DNA of 64,000 nt from Ananas comosus (GCF_001540865.1 NC_033627.1:9153267-9217266); one strand, 5' to 3'. Numbered from the stretch's first letter, positions 46,992 through 57,222 are shown. Notes: generated by a model from the sequence alone, not told the origin. Program-made: numbers and translations.

Positions 46992-49900
46992 TTTGCTCCT
47001 ATGCTTTTAAAAGTAGCATGACATAGGTGCTTGTAAATTTTTAGCCTTTGGATTAAGAATTGTGTGATTAGGATGATGTGGGCCCCCTAAGATTGAGTGG
47101 GTGGTTGGTTGAATAGTATAATCTAACGGGTGTAAATGGTCAACGGTGCAGATCTAATGGCTAAAAATCTACAAGCACCATGTGCTTGGTGCTTTTAAAA
47201 GTACCATAGCTGGACTCTATATATATATATATATATAAAATTGGTTTTTAGCTTAACCTAAATATAAAGCCGAACTCAATTATAAAAAGGTCATTTATAT
47301 GTAAAGTTTGAACTATTAGATCAAAGTCAAATGGATAAGATCTATCTTAGGTATCCGTCAAGTAGCCACTTTTTTCAAAATTTTCAAATATATTGGATAC
47401 CCTTGTGAAGTATCTAAAATGTATTTGGCATGTATCACGTGAGTATCGATATCCGATACGTATTTAATACATACATGGCAGATATGGGGTATCCGTGCTC
47501 GTATTCGATCTCATTCGTATCCGAATAAGAAATATCAAGACCGAGTGCGAACTTGCTCAGATATCCAAAAAAATTGAATAGATCCAAATATTCAAAAATT
47601 AATACATATATATATTATTAATTCATATATTGTGGGAGGATAAATAAAAGGGTGGTGTAGTTGAGATGTTAGAGGGATTTCTCACATGCGAGAGGTGCGG
47701 GGTTTAATTTCTCGAACGACTGAATTATCTTTTAAATTAAATAACAATCATTTAAATTTGAATATATATTCAAATTTAAATTTAGATTAAATTAAAATTT
47801 TAAATTTGAATTTGAAATATGGATTTAAAATTTAAATTTTAACTTTTTAGAAAATTTACTTTTAACAAAAGTTTGATAATTGAATATAGATTTAGTTTTA
47901 ATTTTGACTTTGGACTTGAGCTTGAATTGTAATTGTGTGACTTTGAACTTAAGTTTAATTTTCGACCATAAACTTGAGTTTAGAATTTAAGGCCTCCCTT
48001 ATCTCCCCACACATATTAACAATCAAGCAATCTAGAACTTTTATTTATTGAATCAAAGAAAGGAATAGACATGTAAAGTTTGAATAAGGTATAGGCATAT
48101 CATTATCAAATCAAATCAAATTCCCTTTTTTTTTTATTTGATAAATAATAGTTCAAGATTGCTTGATTCCCAATATGTGTGGGGAGATGGGGGGGGCTTA
48201 ATTCCTTTTTTTGGGGAGATAAGAGTGGCTTAATTGCTATTTTGTGGAAAAGGTTTGGTTCGATTGATTTTTGCGGAGAGATAATAAGGATGTTAATATT
48301 TATCGTGAGTTAAAATTGCATTTATGTTTGTTAATCTTACGTTTTATTCAATAAAACATAGGCATACAAAAATTTGAACACGAATATGAAACTTCAGTTG
48401 CATTGTTTCTCATTCTATTCATATACACAAGGATTTAAGTACCCATAAGCACAGGCCGTACCTAACGTGCCGTATTATGCCAACAAAATATCAACGCGAT
48501 ACAACCTCTGTGCCAATGACACAGCTCAAGACACTCTTTTCCTTAAATTAGTAAGTGACTTTTTCAATAAAGATCAAAAGACTTGATAAAGACACATAAT
48601 AAGTAATTAGAATATTTTGTTGCTAAAGAAAGTAAATATTTCATGCAATTATGTATTGGCACACATATATTTTTTGTGACCGGTAGACATCGGCATGGTC
48701 CAGCACACACCGTGCCATACCATGCCAATAAGTTTTTTGCAGGGCCCCGTGGCACGACACTTAAATCCTTGCATATACACATATTAGTATATATTATCAT
48801 CCGAATACAAATTCGATCCATATTCAAATCCGAAGAAATATCTTATCGTATCCGAATCTGTTTTTAGCGGATACCGTAACGAAAATTTAGGATCTGACAC
48901 ATCTGCATCCAAATATATGTTCGGGCAAAAAAAAAAATAATATGCATCCAAATATATATACATGTTAGCATATATTATTTTTCAAATATATATTCGATCT
49001 GTTTTTATCCCTAATAGTAGGTAGCATGAAGTATCAATGTATCATAGTGGGAGAGGATACAACTATAACACCCCATTATTTTATTTTGTTTTAATTTAAC
49101 TTAATTATTTATTTTTGATAGAGAGGGACTATTTTGCTTAACTTAAAAAGTTTAGGGGTCTAGGTGCAATTGTGCAACCCTAATTAAATCCCCCAAATCC
49201 CTTTCTTTTCTGTCTTGTATGTCAGCCCCCAACCGACTCTCTCTCTTGCTCTCTCTCACACACGCGATCCTCAACCCTCGTCTTTCGACGCCGCCGCCTT
49301 TGGCACATTCCTTGATTTTCGTCGACATCATTTCGTTCGTTACTGTCATTCGTTTCTTCATCAAAGTCATCTCGTTCATCATCGTTTCCACCATCGAAAA
49401 GATTTTCTATTTGTTCTCTTTACCTTTTTTTTGAATTATTGAAAAGAACCCTTACTTTGATAGATTTTCGATATAAAAACTGTTTTTTTGGAATCTGAAA
49501 TTTACATTGAATGTTGATCTTGAATCAATAAAATTTTGAAATTTGTTTGAATCTTTGTACTTCTATTAGATCCCAGTGTATAGATTTCCTATATTCTATA
49601 TGTTATTTGAAACGCCTACCAAGTGTTCGACTTAATGTCTAAGAGAATGTAGATATAAATCTTGCTTCTGAATTTGGCCTATTTGGATTACAATTAGCAA
49701 ATATATGTGCTCCTATTTAAAAATTTATCCTTTTGAACATTTAAGCCTTTATTAAAATTTTTCTTTGAAAATTTGATTCTATTCATGTTGCGCTATCTTT
49801 CGAACAGCATAGCCCATCAAATTCTTCCTTTTAATTGATAGTTGTTATTCCTCAACTTATCATGTTCGAAATCTTTTTCCTATATGAGATTGGCCTTTTA

Positions 49901-52422
49901 GAAACTTAGATTTGTGCTAGTATCCTCTTTGAGCATATCCAAATTATAATATTGGGAGTTAGTTTATATCTTATGAACTAAGTGCTATGTTAGATGTATT
50001 GGATGTCTATTAGAAACTCAATCGGAATCTAGTAAGCTTTGGTTATTTTCGTGTTTTGCTTTTGTAATGATATTTTGGTTCTTATATTAGGTTCCGTTGA
50101 TTTGTTTGATACCCGAAGTTTCATCGATCAATACTCGGATTAATTGGAGATAAGTGACCTAATGCCTATTAGTTTATTTTAGTAAAAAAATTTAGTAATA
50201 TGTTATGAAAACAAAACTCCCTTTTGTTTAGATTTAAAAAAACAAAAAAGAAAAAAGGGTTGAGTGTGCTTATATGAATTACAAATTGTCGAGAGATTTC
50301 AAAAAGGCTTTGAACCTAATTGCTATGCAATTTCTGAAAATGTGTACTTTTAATTTTGTGCTTATTTGGTAAAAAATTTAGTATTCGATAATTATTCTCT
50401 TTTAATTGATTGGGTAAATAATCTCAAAACGTGATGTTTCTTGATATATTGCTATGAATATTGTTGGCCATGTCAACATAAACTTTGTTATAAAAGTTGG
50501 CTTCGATTTTGTGATGCACCACTAAATGCAATTTTATAATGCACCTGCGGGTGCTATTTGGACACACTTTGAGGTGATTTTGCTCTATGATCACGCCTTT
50601 GGGTGTCTTTGATGTGTGTTTAAGACCTTTGCCAATAGGTCACTAGTTACCAGAGACTTTTGTTTTAAATTCTAATAGAATAAGAATGCTTTTGTTTAAA
50701 TTTTGTTATTCCTTTATCCTTTTGTTAGATATATTTATAAAGCTCAAAATTCTAAATGAAACGTCTGAATTTTGCTAAACTCAGTCATCTTTATATTTTT
50801 TGTAGCAAATATCTTGGGATGATCCAATCCAAACCCAGTCCACTAATAAGCTGACATCTACAGAAATTTCTAAAGACATTCATGAAATTATAGGTTCTTA
50901 GTAAATAATTATCAGGAAATTCAGAAACCTACAAGATAGATACGAAATTAGGTTCAAGAAAACTATACCTCACCAGCAGCAACAGTGATAATATGGGGAG
51001 TGAAGTTTGCACCGGCAGAGCATGCAACCATTTCTCCTGGTTTAAAAAAGGGGGAGAAAAACTCATTTTTGATGCATCTGAAGTAAACCACAACGTCTTA
51101 ACCTCCTCGCCAATTGAAAATTAGAAAAGCCAAACAATCTACAAGGAAAAAATGGCAGACAAGCAAATTTTTGAAATTTCGGAGCACAATTTTAAATTGA
51201 CTATCCACAATCGATAATAAGTTTCTTTTGAAAAACTCCACTTAAGACTTCATTTGACATGGGGGTTCTAATGCTGTCAAGAAAGCATAGGGAACGTTTC
51301 AGTAACCCTTCCCGTATATGGTCGTTAACAGATAGTCCAAATCAGAATCAGGTTCCAGCACCTATAGACAGGCTTCTTGTCCTAGGATCCTCATCTGGCC
51401 ACACAAAACACACCAACAGTCTGCAGAATAATCGGACCACAGATCAACTTAACTTCCAGCACTGTCCAAAAACTAGTTCAAAGCATCAGAAATTCCAAAT
51501 CTTGGGTAAAAAGGGCATATCATATTATCCAGGTCCCCAATTCCGAATCAACCCCACAGAACTTGCATTCTTTACAAGAAACTAGACCTATTCCTTGGCA
51601 GATCTGGAGGTACGTCATCTTTGGCCCCCACAGAAACTTATTCCCACTCTCTAGGTTGAAAGCTACCAACTCATGTAAACCAAGTGGAACAGACTCACAT
51701 TGAGGGGGACAGAGAAGCCATATGGGATTCACAGGCTTAATTTTCAGTGGAACAAAGAACCCCACTTGAGTTATCAGCACAGAAATTCAAATTTTAAAGT
51801 TTTTATCACTAGAAAACTCTAATTTGAAGCAGCAAATAACATTTATCTCAAATAAAACTTTACTCAACCATCAGGCGTAACAGCAAGCAAAAAAGACCTA
51901 CTAGAGAACAAACATGAGAAAATAACAACCAAGCAATAAAAGCTCAAAAAAAAAAAAAAGAGGGGGAAAGAAAGAGGGAAAGATGGGTGTTTTGGTCGAG
52001 ATACCTAAATTATCTAACCCGAATCCGTACTGCTGCTTGCTCACGAGGACCCCTGGCCGCCCTCTACCCCGCTTCATCGCCGCCCCAACCGCCGCCGCCG
52101 GCGTGTACTCTCCGGGCACAGAAGCCGAGATCGGCATCGGGTTCAGCGGCCGGACCAAGCTCCCGTCCGGCCCGTACTTCCTCGGCCTTCCCCGCTTCTT
52201 CTTCATCCCCGGCGGGACCGAAGACGCCGCCGCAGCTGTCGTAGACGGCGGCGCCGTCCCCTCCGGAGGAGCTGCCGGCGGCGGCGTCCCGGGCGCGCCC
52301 TGGGTAGGGTTGTCGGCCTTCGGGCCCCGCCGCCGCAGAGGCCGGCGGCTGGGAGCGCCCGGCGGCCTCCTCCGCCGCAGTCACCGCCGCCGCGGCAGCC
52401 GTCCCTCTTCCCTTCCTTCCAT
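34321..52422 (-). CDS. AHL: AT-hook motif nuclear-localised (AHL) protein, five exons
   Basis: Exons on the minus strand: 52422-52005, 51036-50969, 41379-41248, 35258-35097 and 34587-34321 (stop TGA 34323-34321), all with GT-AG introns and in frame; total 349 codons, normal for AHLs. AT-hook 1 is KKKRGRPRKYGPDG (about residues 74-87). A second RGRP is in KRGRGRPG (about 117-124). The PPC/DUF296 domain runs from GANFTPHIITVAAGEDV (about 148) through MKIISFSQQGLRAICILSA and GRFELLSLSGSFMPT to GLLVAASPVQVVVGSFL (about 268). It binds AT-rich DNA in the nucleus and acts as trimeric chromatin/transcription regulator. Oddity: the in-frame start MEGREEG (52422) meets TGA at 52383-52381, while a neighbouring frame stays open (VTAAEEAAGRSQPPASAAAG) and then passes back near 52310. 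That is net-zero frameshifting or sequence error. Otherwise translation could begin at ATG 52206, directly at AT-hook 1. Function is inferred from family. Confidence 0.9.
34588..35096 (-). other. AHL intron 4
   Basis: 509 bases, minus-strand donor CAG|GTATTATTG and acceptor CCAACAG|GTTGTG. No transposon seen. Confidence 0.85.
35579..36097. mobile_element. TRIM retrotransposon (519 bp) with two 153-bp LTRs
   Basis: LTRs at 35579-35731 and 35945-36097 both run TGTGACACCCCAATAGTC to GATCGTTACA/GGTCGTTACA and differ at only about ten positions. The first is followed by TTTGGTATCAGAGCC, an initiator tRNA-Met primer site, and the second is preceded by purine-rich AACGGGGGGAGTC. Both sides are flanked by TCAAA (35574-35578 and 36098-36102). 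With ~213 bp inside and no coding capacity this is a terminal-repeat retrotransposon in miniature, oriented plus, opposite to the host gene. Confidence 0.92.
38009..38200. repeat. CT microsatellites with intervening C-rich DNA
   Basis: (CT)n near 38010-38047 and 38164-38197, separated by a CCACCCACCC run and TGTGTGTGGCATGCAAAC, which recurs as CCTGTGTGTGGCACACAAC after the second run. This suggests a local duplication. Confidence 0.7.
39490..39880. mobile_element. Degenerate MULE-derived remnant
   Basis: Motifs such as GCGGTGAATCGCTTACC, GTGAATGATTCAC and GCGGCAAATGATTTACCGC, flanked by TTTTATTTACAAAATTAC and TTTTACAAATAAAAATTTTG, resemble the subterminal boxes and outer ends of the 25-32.6 kb MULE, but with many changes. 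Probably an old non-autonomous relative. Confidence 0.4.
42316..42800 (+). pseudogene. MULE transposase C-terminal remnant
   Basis: Plus-strand VDLSKLTCSCKRWGIDDIPY followed by NHAMGAISSRQ is a SWIM zinc finger (CxC..CxH type, here with Asn-His after PY in place of the usual Cys-x-His). Frameshifts follow; a later frame gives KKRYEKCQK, stop, GHNKRLCKNPSQPRG, a CCHC knuckle split by TAG. This is the end of a mudrA-like protein of a different family from the 26.5-29.4 kb transposase. It ends at the copia remnant. Confidence 0.75.
42837..44383 (+). pseudogene. Ty1/copia reverse transcriptase-RNase H remnant
   Basis: Fragments in several frames give the copia RT order: YKEALQTSAYSEWMAMKDEM, GNKWVLKIKRKAD, YKARLVAKGYTQGQGVDYNE, stop TGA at 43128-43130, RALVAHLDLELFQMDVKTAF, LCVDDILLAGNDMEL (catalytic DD near 43425), FEMKDIGEASYVL, then RNase H: YASAIGSLIYAMTCNRPDI, ILRYLKGTSDL, SMAAMECVKDSEYRGMTEHI and HISTTRMVADLLTKLI. 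At least five frame breaks or stops mark an old copy. Gag, protease and integrase are missing. It is antisense to the AHL gene. Confidence 0.88.
44384..45433 (+). other. Copia spacer between RNase H and 3' LTR
   Basis: About 1 kb without coding capacity, with a T-run at 44811-44826, ending in the polypurine-like GCCAAGTAGGAGAT right before the LTR start. Some copia lineages have such a spacer. Confidence 0.65.
45434..46050 (+). repeat. Copia 3' LTR (617 bp)
   Basis: Begins TGTTACCATGTGGTGTGTCC after a polypurine tract, contains TTCTATAAATACGTCCCC (TATA box at about 45659) and the pyrimidine-rich TTCTTCTCTCTTCTTCC after it, and ends ATTATTTCCAACA. The 5' LTR is not found, so the element is 5'-truncated. 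Confidence 0.8.
46057..46191 (+). mobile_element. TRIM-LTR-like remnant
   Basis: TAATAATAATGACTAGGCTT, ACATTTTGGGCTGGTG, GGGCCCAACGGTTAATAG and final TTGTTACA parallel the LTR of the TRIM at 35.6 kb. A ~35-bp inner part (ACTAGG(C/T)TTAAACATTTT) is duplicated. Probably a degenerate solo LTR. Confidence 0.5.
46195..46375. mobile_element. hAT-type MITE-like end (GGGGTGGCAA)
   Basis: TAGGGGTGGCAATCC is typical of a plant hAT-derived repeat, followed by the characteristic GAGCTAGCTCGTGTTTGGCT and GCTCGTTTAATAAACGAGC palindromic words. The opposite end was not found. Confidence 0.4.
46404..46932. mobile_element. Palindromic MITE P8 (~530 bp)
   Basis: Ends AGAGCTAGGCTGGTATACTA and AGTATACCAGTCTCTCT. 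Inside, GTAGCACAGAGCCCTCCGTG pairs with CACGGAGGCCTCCGTACTAC; GACGATCGGCTCCG pairs with AGCCGATCATTG. Flanked by (TA)n left and (CT)n(TA)n right. Confidence 0.85.
46987..47219. mobile_element. Short MITE S1 (~233 bp), GATGATGTGGGCCCCC type
   Basis: Left GAATTTTGCTCCTATGCTTT and right GCACCATAGCTGGACTC are weak inverted ends. The interior has GGATGATGTGGGCCCCCTAA and GATTGAGTGGGTGGTTGG, shared with S2, S4 and S5. (TA)n on both sides. Confidence 0.75.
47990..48198. mobile_element. Small palindromic element (~210 bp)
   Basis: TTATCTCCCCACACATATT and AATCAAGCAATCT on the left pair with AGATTGCTTGATT and AATATGTGTGGGGAGAT on the right. Stem arms of about 40 bp enclose an AT-rich centre. Ends and duplication are not clear. 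Confidence 0.55.
49067..50815 (+). repeat. LTR-like segment (possible gypsy solo LTR)
   Basis: TATAACACCCCATTATTTT resembles a decayed TGTAACACCCC LTR start, followed by an untranslated-leader-like CT-rich stretch (49230-49260). Near 50510-50640 is the wording GTGATGCACCACTAAATGC, CACCTGCGGGTGC. No second copy or internal genes are present, so this rests on style only. Confidence 0.3.
51037..52004 (-). other. AHL intron 1
   Basis: 968 bases, minus-strand donor TTTAG|GTATCTCG and acceptor TTTAAACCAG|GAGAAATG. Frames at 51259-51585 and 51520-51780 lie within it on opposite strands and have no known domain. Confidence 0.85.
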
Positions 52423-53204
52423 TCATAGAACAGCAGACGCACTGCAGCACCCAAAGGACGGACGCTTAGGATCAGCTTTCAGCGACACAACCAGCAAATC
52501 CCACCGTCCTAAATTCGAGCTCCTACTACTAGAGTTTCCTCCAGCTCTCGCCATTGGAACCACGGAGAAGCAACAGTAGAGTACCTCCATTCTCGCCCAC
52601 CAAAATTCCCGGGACAGACTCCAAAAAAAAAAAAAAAAAAAAAAAAAGCTTGCCCGAACCGAACCGAACCGGGTGCGGTCCTCCGCTACCGCCTACCGGG
52701 TCAGAAAACCGGCTCGCTTCGTCGTAAAACCGCTCCCGCGATTTCCTCGCTCGGCGGTCTCCGGAGACGGGGAGGACGAAGAAGGAAAAAAAAAATTTAA
52801 AGGAGAGAAAGATTTCTAGAAAATTATATTATTAATTAAAGAAAAAGAAAATAAAAAAAGAGAGAGAGAGAGAGAAAAGAAAGTAATAAAGAAATGAGAA
52901 ATTAAGTGATATTTAATTTACATGGAAATATTTTAATCGGACGGGCTACGAAAACCGAAATATGCGATTAGGGGTCGGAATTAAAATTTGCCCCGTCCAT
53001 TACGGAACAGTTAATTAACGGAGAAAAAGGGCTATAAATGGAAAAAGAAAAGTATGACTTTTTTTTGCTGTTTAATTAATTAATTTCTCGATTTATATAT
53101 CGTTTAAATTTTCTTCTCCGAGCAAATTAAGCTGCGGAGAGACCGACGGGGACCGGCCGTCCGCCCGCCACTAACCTGCTCCCCGTCCTTTTTCCCGAAC
53201 GAAA
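52423..53204 (-). promoter_or_regulatory. AHL upstream region
   Basis: Upstream of the putative start are TC-rich DNA, an A25 tract (52623-52647), repeated CCGAACCGAACCGAACCGG and a GA microsatellite (52858-52876). The 5' leader boundary and TATA box are not clear. Promoter status rests on position only. Confidence 0.35.
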
Positions 53205-53624
53205 AGCTTAAACAAGCGAAGAACTGTAAACGCCCCTGCATTTGGCCCGTAATTACTGAGATGCCACTGGCGGTACTAATCTTCCGAAACAAGCTTTGCT
53301 TGCGTGCGCTTCCTCTGGCCTTCTACGTAGATTATTATTATGTTATTATATTATTTACTGAAGCGTGTTCCCGCCGTATGCGTCTACCGTCACCCCCACG
53401 TGAGTGACTCAGCCTCTCACCACTCCTACTCCCGCATCAAAATCAAATGTTGCGTCAGCCCGGCCTGTTAAGATCCGATTGCCAATTGCGAGGACGCTAT
53501 CCTATTAAATAAACTCTTTTCTTAAAATTATCCGCGATGTTATATGTACGGCCAAGAAAAATATACAATGTATGTTTCATTCTAAAAATATGCAATATAT
53601 ATTATTGCATTGAGGATCACCTCT
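53205..53624. repeat. Direct duplication, left copy (420 bp)
   Basis: From AGCTTAAACAAGCGAAGAAC to TTGCATTGAGGATCACCTCT this matches 60043-60461 along its full length with scattered substitutions and few 1-base indels, about 90% by eye. No TIR, LTR or coding frame is visible. It begins about 780 bp upstream of the AHL start. Confidence 0.88.
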
Positions 53625-54209
53625 TAATTCGCAAATAATTCGCGAATTTTTAAAGACCGAAATAAAGGCATGTATTCGCATTTTTCCAAAGAATTCAAAA
53701 AAAAAAAAAATGTGTTTTTTTCGTCAAAAATAATTATCCGTGAATCATTCGCGATTCGCGAATGATTCGCCCAAAAAAACTGCGCTCGCAGTTGCGAACT
53801 CGCAAATCGTGTAGTCGCCGCTCTCGTCCGTGTGGTCGTCCTTCTCCTCCTCGGCCGCTCTCGTTGTCAAACTCTGGATCCCTGTAAAACCCCTCTGAAA
53901 AAAAAAAAAAAATCGATTGAAACTTTTTTTTTCCCAAACAATGGTTGCTCGTAAAATTATTTTTCGAGAAACTATTTTATAAATTTTGGAAAAAAAAAAA
54001 TCGAGTTTGGGAGCGGCGGTCACGATAGAAATGGCGCGGCATTTGGAAAAAATGGCGCGGCGTTTGGGAAAGGAGGTCACGCGCGGTCGGCCTCGTGGAC
54101 CACATGAGATGGCGCGGCGTTTTGGAAAGAAGGTCACGCTCGGTCCACGAGGCCACTTCGGCCTCGTGTACCGCATGAGAGGAAGGTCCACGGTGGACCT
54201 CCCTCTCAT

Positions 54210-54267
<58 letters not shown>
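53625..54267. other. Non-coding DNA with a 27-bp palindrome and short repeats
   Basis: GAATCATTCGCGATTCGCGAATGATTC at 53742-53768 is a palindrome apart from its central base. At 54030-54150 a unit with ATGGCGCGGC(G/A)TTTGG(G)AAA and GAGGTCACGCGCGGT recurs about three times. (TA)n(GA)n closes the segment at 54210-54266. It has the look of an unidentified repeat element. Confidence 0.5.
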
Positions 54268-54268
<1 letters not shown>

Positions 54269-54816
54269 CAAGGCTGTTGTTCTCTCAGGAGCACGAAGGC
54301 CTCCGTACTCCTTAGGCGTTTTCGATGATGGAATTTTCGAATTGACGATCGGCTCCGTTAGACTTGATCTAGCGCATTTGAAGTTTCTAGAAAATGAGTT
54401 TTGTTATTTTTTGATATCATTTACCTAGTGATCGAAATGATTCAAAATCCATAATTTTTAATAGTTGATATCTGCCGTTTTCAAGTTTAACGGTGTAGAA
54501 GTATTCAAATGAGATAAAATTTTGATACAAAATTCTTTATACTATCTACAACAAGTTCAATATTTTTGATCGAAAATTTTAGTGCTATATTACCACTTTT
54601 TATAGGATTTTTATTTTCAACCGTTAAAAATTATTGATTTTGAATACTTTCGATTGCTAGGTAAATGGTATCGAAAAATCACAAAAATTATTTTCTAGAA
54701 ATTTCAAATACGCTAGATCAAGTCTAACGGAGCCGATCGTCGATTCGAAAATTTCATCATTGAAAATGGCTCAGGAGCACGGAGGCCTCCGTGCTCCTAA
54801 GAGCACAGCAGCCCTG

Positions 54817-54818
<2 letters not shown>
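54268..54818. mobile_element. Palindromic MITE P9 (~550 bp)
   Basis: Ends GCAAGGCTGTTGTTCTCTCAGGAGCACG and complement-like CACAGCAGCCCTGC. Inverted GGAGGCCTCCGTGCTCC, ATTGACGATCGGCTCCG / GGAGCCGATCGTCGATT and ATCATTTACCTAGTGATCGA pairs. (GA)n left, (CT)n(TA)n right. Confidence 0.85.
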
Positions 54819-54878
<60 letters not shown>

Positions 54879-54880
<2 letters not shown>

Positions 54881-55132
54881 TGGGGCTACTATACTCTTAT
54901 GAGTATAAAACCCCTTGTACTAATAAATTTTTAACCGTTGATTGATGGGTTGTGTGGTTAGGATGATGGTGGTCCCCACTTAGAATGATAGTGGTCCCCT
55001 AGGGTTGAGTGGGTAGTTGGTTGAATAATATGATCTAACGGGTGAAAATCGATTAATAGAATAAATCTAAGGTCGAAAAGTTATGAGTATAAGGGAAGTT
55101 AATTACTCATAAAAGTATAGTAACCGAACTCT
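54879..55132. mobile_element. Short MITE S2 (~254 bp)
   Basis: GCTGGGGCTACTATACTCTTATGAG and complement-like CTCATAAAAGTATAGTAACCG ends. Interior GTTAGGATGATGGTGGTCCC and GGTTGAGTGGGTAGTTGG as in S1. Flanked by (TA)n. Confidence 0.8.
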
Positions 55133-55204
55133 AATAATAATATATAATAATATATATATTATATATAAGAGAGAGAGAGAGAGCGAGAGAGAGAAGAGAG
55201 AGAG

Positions 55205-55738
55205 AGTAGCTCTTATGCTTCGAAAGTATGGAGGCCTCCGTGCTTGTAAGTTGTTTTTAATGATGGGACGTCCGATTCACGATCGGTTCCGTTAAACATG
55301 ATTCTACGCTATTGGAACTATGTAGAAACCAAAATTTCATATTTTTTGACTTCGTTTGCCTAGTGAACAAGTAGCCTAAAATGAACGACTGAAAATAAAA
55401 ATCTCATAAAAAACATGATAAATGACTCAAATTTCAATCGAAGTATTATTCTTGCTCTTGATGTTAAGTAGAATTTCTTTATAAAATTTCATGTAATTTG
55501 GATACTTCTACACCGTTGAACTTAAAATATGTCACATCGGCCTGTTAAATATATCATTTTGAGACCTATGACCGCTTGGTAAATGATGTCGAAAATATAA
55601 AATTGGTTTTTAGATAGTTCCAATAGCATAGATTATGTCTAACAGAGCGCGATCGTCGAATTGGATGTCCTATCATCGAAAACAACTACATGAGTACGGA
55701 GGCCTCCCGTACTTTCGAAAGCACGGGAGACGTACTCT
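55205..55738. mobile_element. Palindromic MITE P10 (~534 bp)
   Basis: AGTAGCTCTTATGCTTCGAAAGTATGGAGGCCTCCG pairs with GGAGGCCTCCCGTACTTTCGAAAGCACG. Inner GATCGGTTCCGTTAAACATG pairs with CATGTCTAACAGAGCGCGATC imperfectly. (GA)n left, (TA)n right. Confidence 0.8.
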
Positions 55739-55828
55739 ATATTATATATATATATATATATATTATATATTATATATATAGGAGAGAGAGAGAGAGAGAG
55801 GAGAGAGATGAGAGAGAGAAGAGAGAGA

Positions 55829-56357
55829 GTTTTGCTAGAATATTCGGTATTAAACTAGCCTTTTACTACCGATTGTTTTCGATGATAGAGCTTCAATTGA
55901 CGATCGCTCCATTGAACATGATCTGTACCAACTTAAAGTGTTTAGAAATCAAATTTCAAATCTTTTCGACATCATTTGCCTAATGATCAAAGGGTTTCAA
56001 AATTAGAATTTTAATGGTCGATAAGAAGGTTTTCTTATTTAACGGCGTAAAAGATATCTAAATCAATTGAATTTTTTGTTAGAAAATTCTCAAACTATTT
56101 AAACAAGATCTATACTCTTGATCTTGATTACAAGACTCCTATCTTATTTTTTTAAGAGTATTCATTTTCAGCTATTCATTTTTCTGTCACTTGATGGATA
56201 AAAAACAATATCGAAAATGCGTAATTTGATTTCTAGGTAGTTTAAATGGTTTAGATCATATTTAACGGAGCGATCGTTATTTTGGAAGCTCTATCATCGA
56301 AAACAAATCGGTCGTAAAACGGCTCGTTACTACCGATATGTATTCTAGTTCAACTCT
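55829..56357. mobile_element. Palindromic MITE P11 (~529 bp)
   Basis: GTTTTGCTAGAATATTCGG start, CTTCAATTGACGATCGCTCC and AACGGCGTAAAAGATATC inside, and inverse GGAGCGATCGTTATTTTGGAAG and ATGTATTCTAGTTCAACTC at the end. (GA)n left and (TA)n right. Confidence 0.8.
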
Positions 56358-56405
56358 ATATATATATATATACTATATATAGTATATATATATATATATA
56401 TATAT

Positions 56406-56653
56406 GAGTTGGACGGACTATATTAGTAGTAATCTCATTATTGCTACCAGTTTTTTAGCCTTTGGATCAACTCTTCTTTCATTATTTCTAACCATTGATT
56501 TAAATACTATAACCAGTGGGGACAACTCAACCTAGAGGGACCACTCAACTTTAACCGACTAATATCATCTTGACCTTAACATTTTTTATCCAAGGGGTTA
56601 AAAACTTGATAGCAAAAAGAACGTTTTACTATAATTGTATTCCAGCCTAATTC
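56406..56653. mobile_element. Short MITE S3 (~248 bp)
   Basis: GAGTTGGACGGACTATATTAG and CTATAATTGTATTCCAGCC ends; interior GGGGACAACTCAACCTAGAGG and GACCACTCAACTTTAACCG is the complement of the S-type GTTGAGTGG wording, so it lies in opposite orientation. (TA)n on both sides. Confidence 0.75.
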
Positions 56654-56688
56654 TATATATATATTATATATAATATATATATATATAT

Positions 56689-57222
56689 GAGCTAGGCTGG
56701 TTTACATGGTAGCACGGAGGCGCTCCGTACTACCAAGTTGTTTCAATGATGCGGCTTTTCAAATTGAACGAACAGTCCGTTAGACTTGATCTGCACTATT
56801 AAAAGTATTTGGTAACTAAATTTCATAATTTTCGACATTATTATACTAGTGATCAAAGGTCTCCAAAATTGATAATTTAATGGTAGATGTGATGCGTTTG
56901 GAATTTAACGGTGTAAAATAATCCAAATCTGATGAAATTTTTATAGAAATTCTTTTCACTATTTAGAGTAAGATCAATACATCTGATCTTACAATTCAAG
57001 TGTTTTATCACATTTTTTATGAGATTTTTTATTTTCAAGCCGTTAATTTTTAGACAACTCGTTTGATAGGTAACTGATACAGAAAAATTATAAAATTTGG
57101 TTTCCAAATATTTTCAATAGTGTAGATCAAAATCTAACGAGTCGATCGTCGATTGGAGTCGCATCATCGAAAACAACTTGGTAGCACGGAGGCCTCGTGC
57201 TACCGATAGTATACCAGCTAGC
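56689..57222. mobile_element. Palindromic MITE P12 (~534 bp)
   Basis: GAGCTAGGCTGGTTTACATGGTAGCACGGAGGC at the left pairs with GTAGCACGGAGGCCTCGTGCTACCGATAGTATACCAGCTAGCTC at the right, closest to P8 and P13. (TA)n left and (CT)n right. Confidence 0.85.

Larger units (their letters stand above)
41380..50968 (-). other. AHL intron 2 (~9.6 kb) filled with TE remnants
   Basis: Minus-strand donor GGTGAG|GTATAG and acceptor ATGATTAG|GATGTC. Contains a MULE transposase remnant, a 3' half copia, a TRIM-LTR-like piece, MITEs P8 and S1, a small palindrome and an LTR-like segment. The transcript must splice across all of this. Confidence 0.85.

Noticed and set aside
52064..52450. 128-codon minus-strand frame as the sole AHL first exon
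   Set aside because: It loses the AT-hook; the AT-hook frame is the neighbouring one, so this frame is at most the middle part between compensating shifts.
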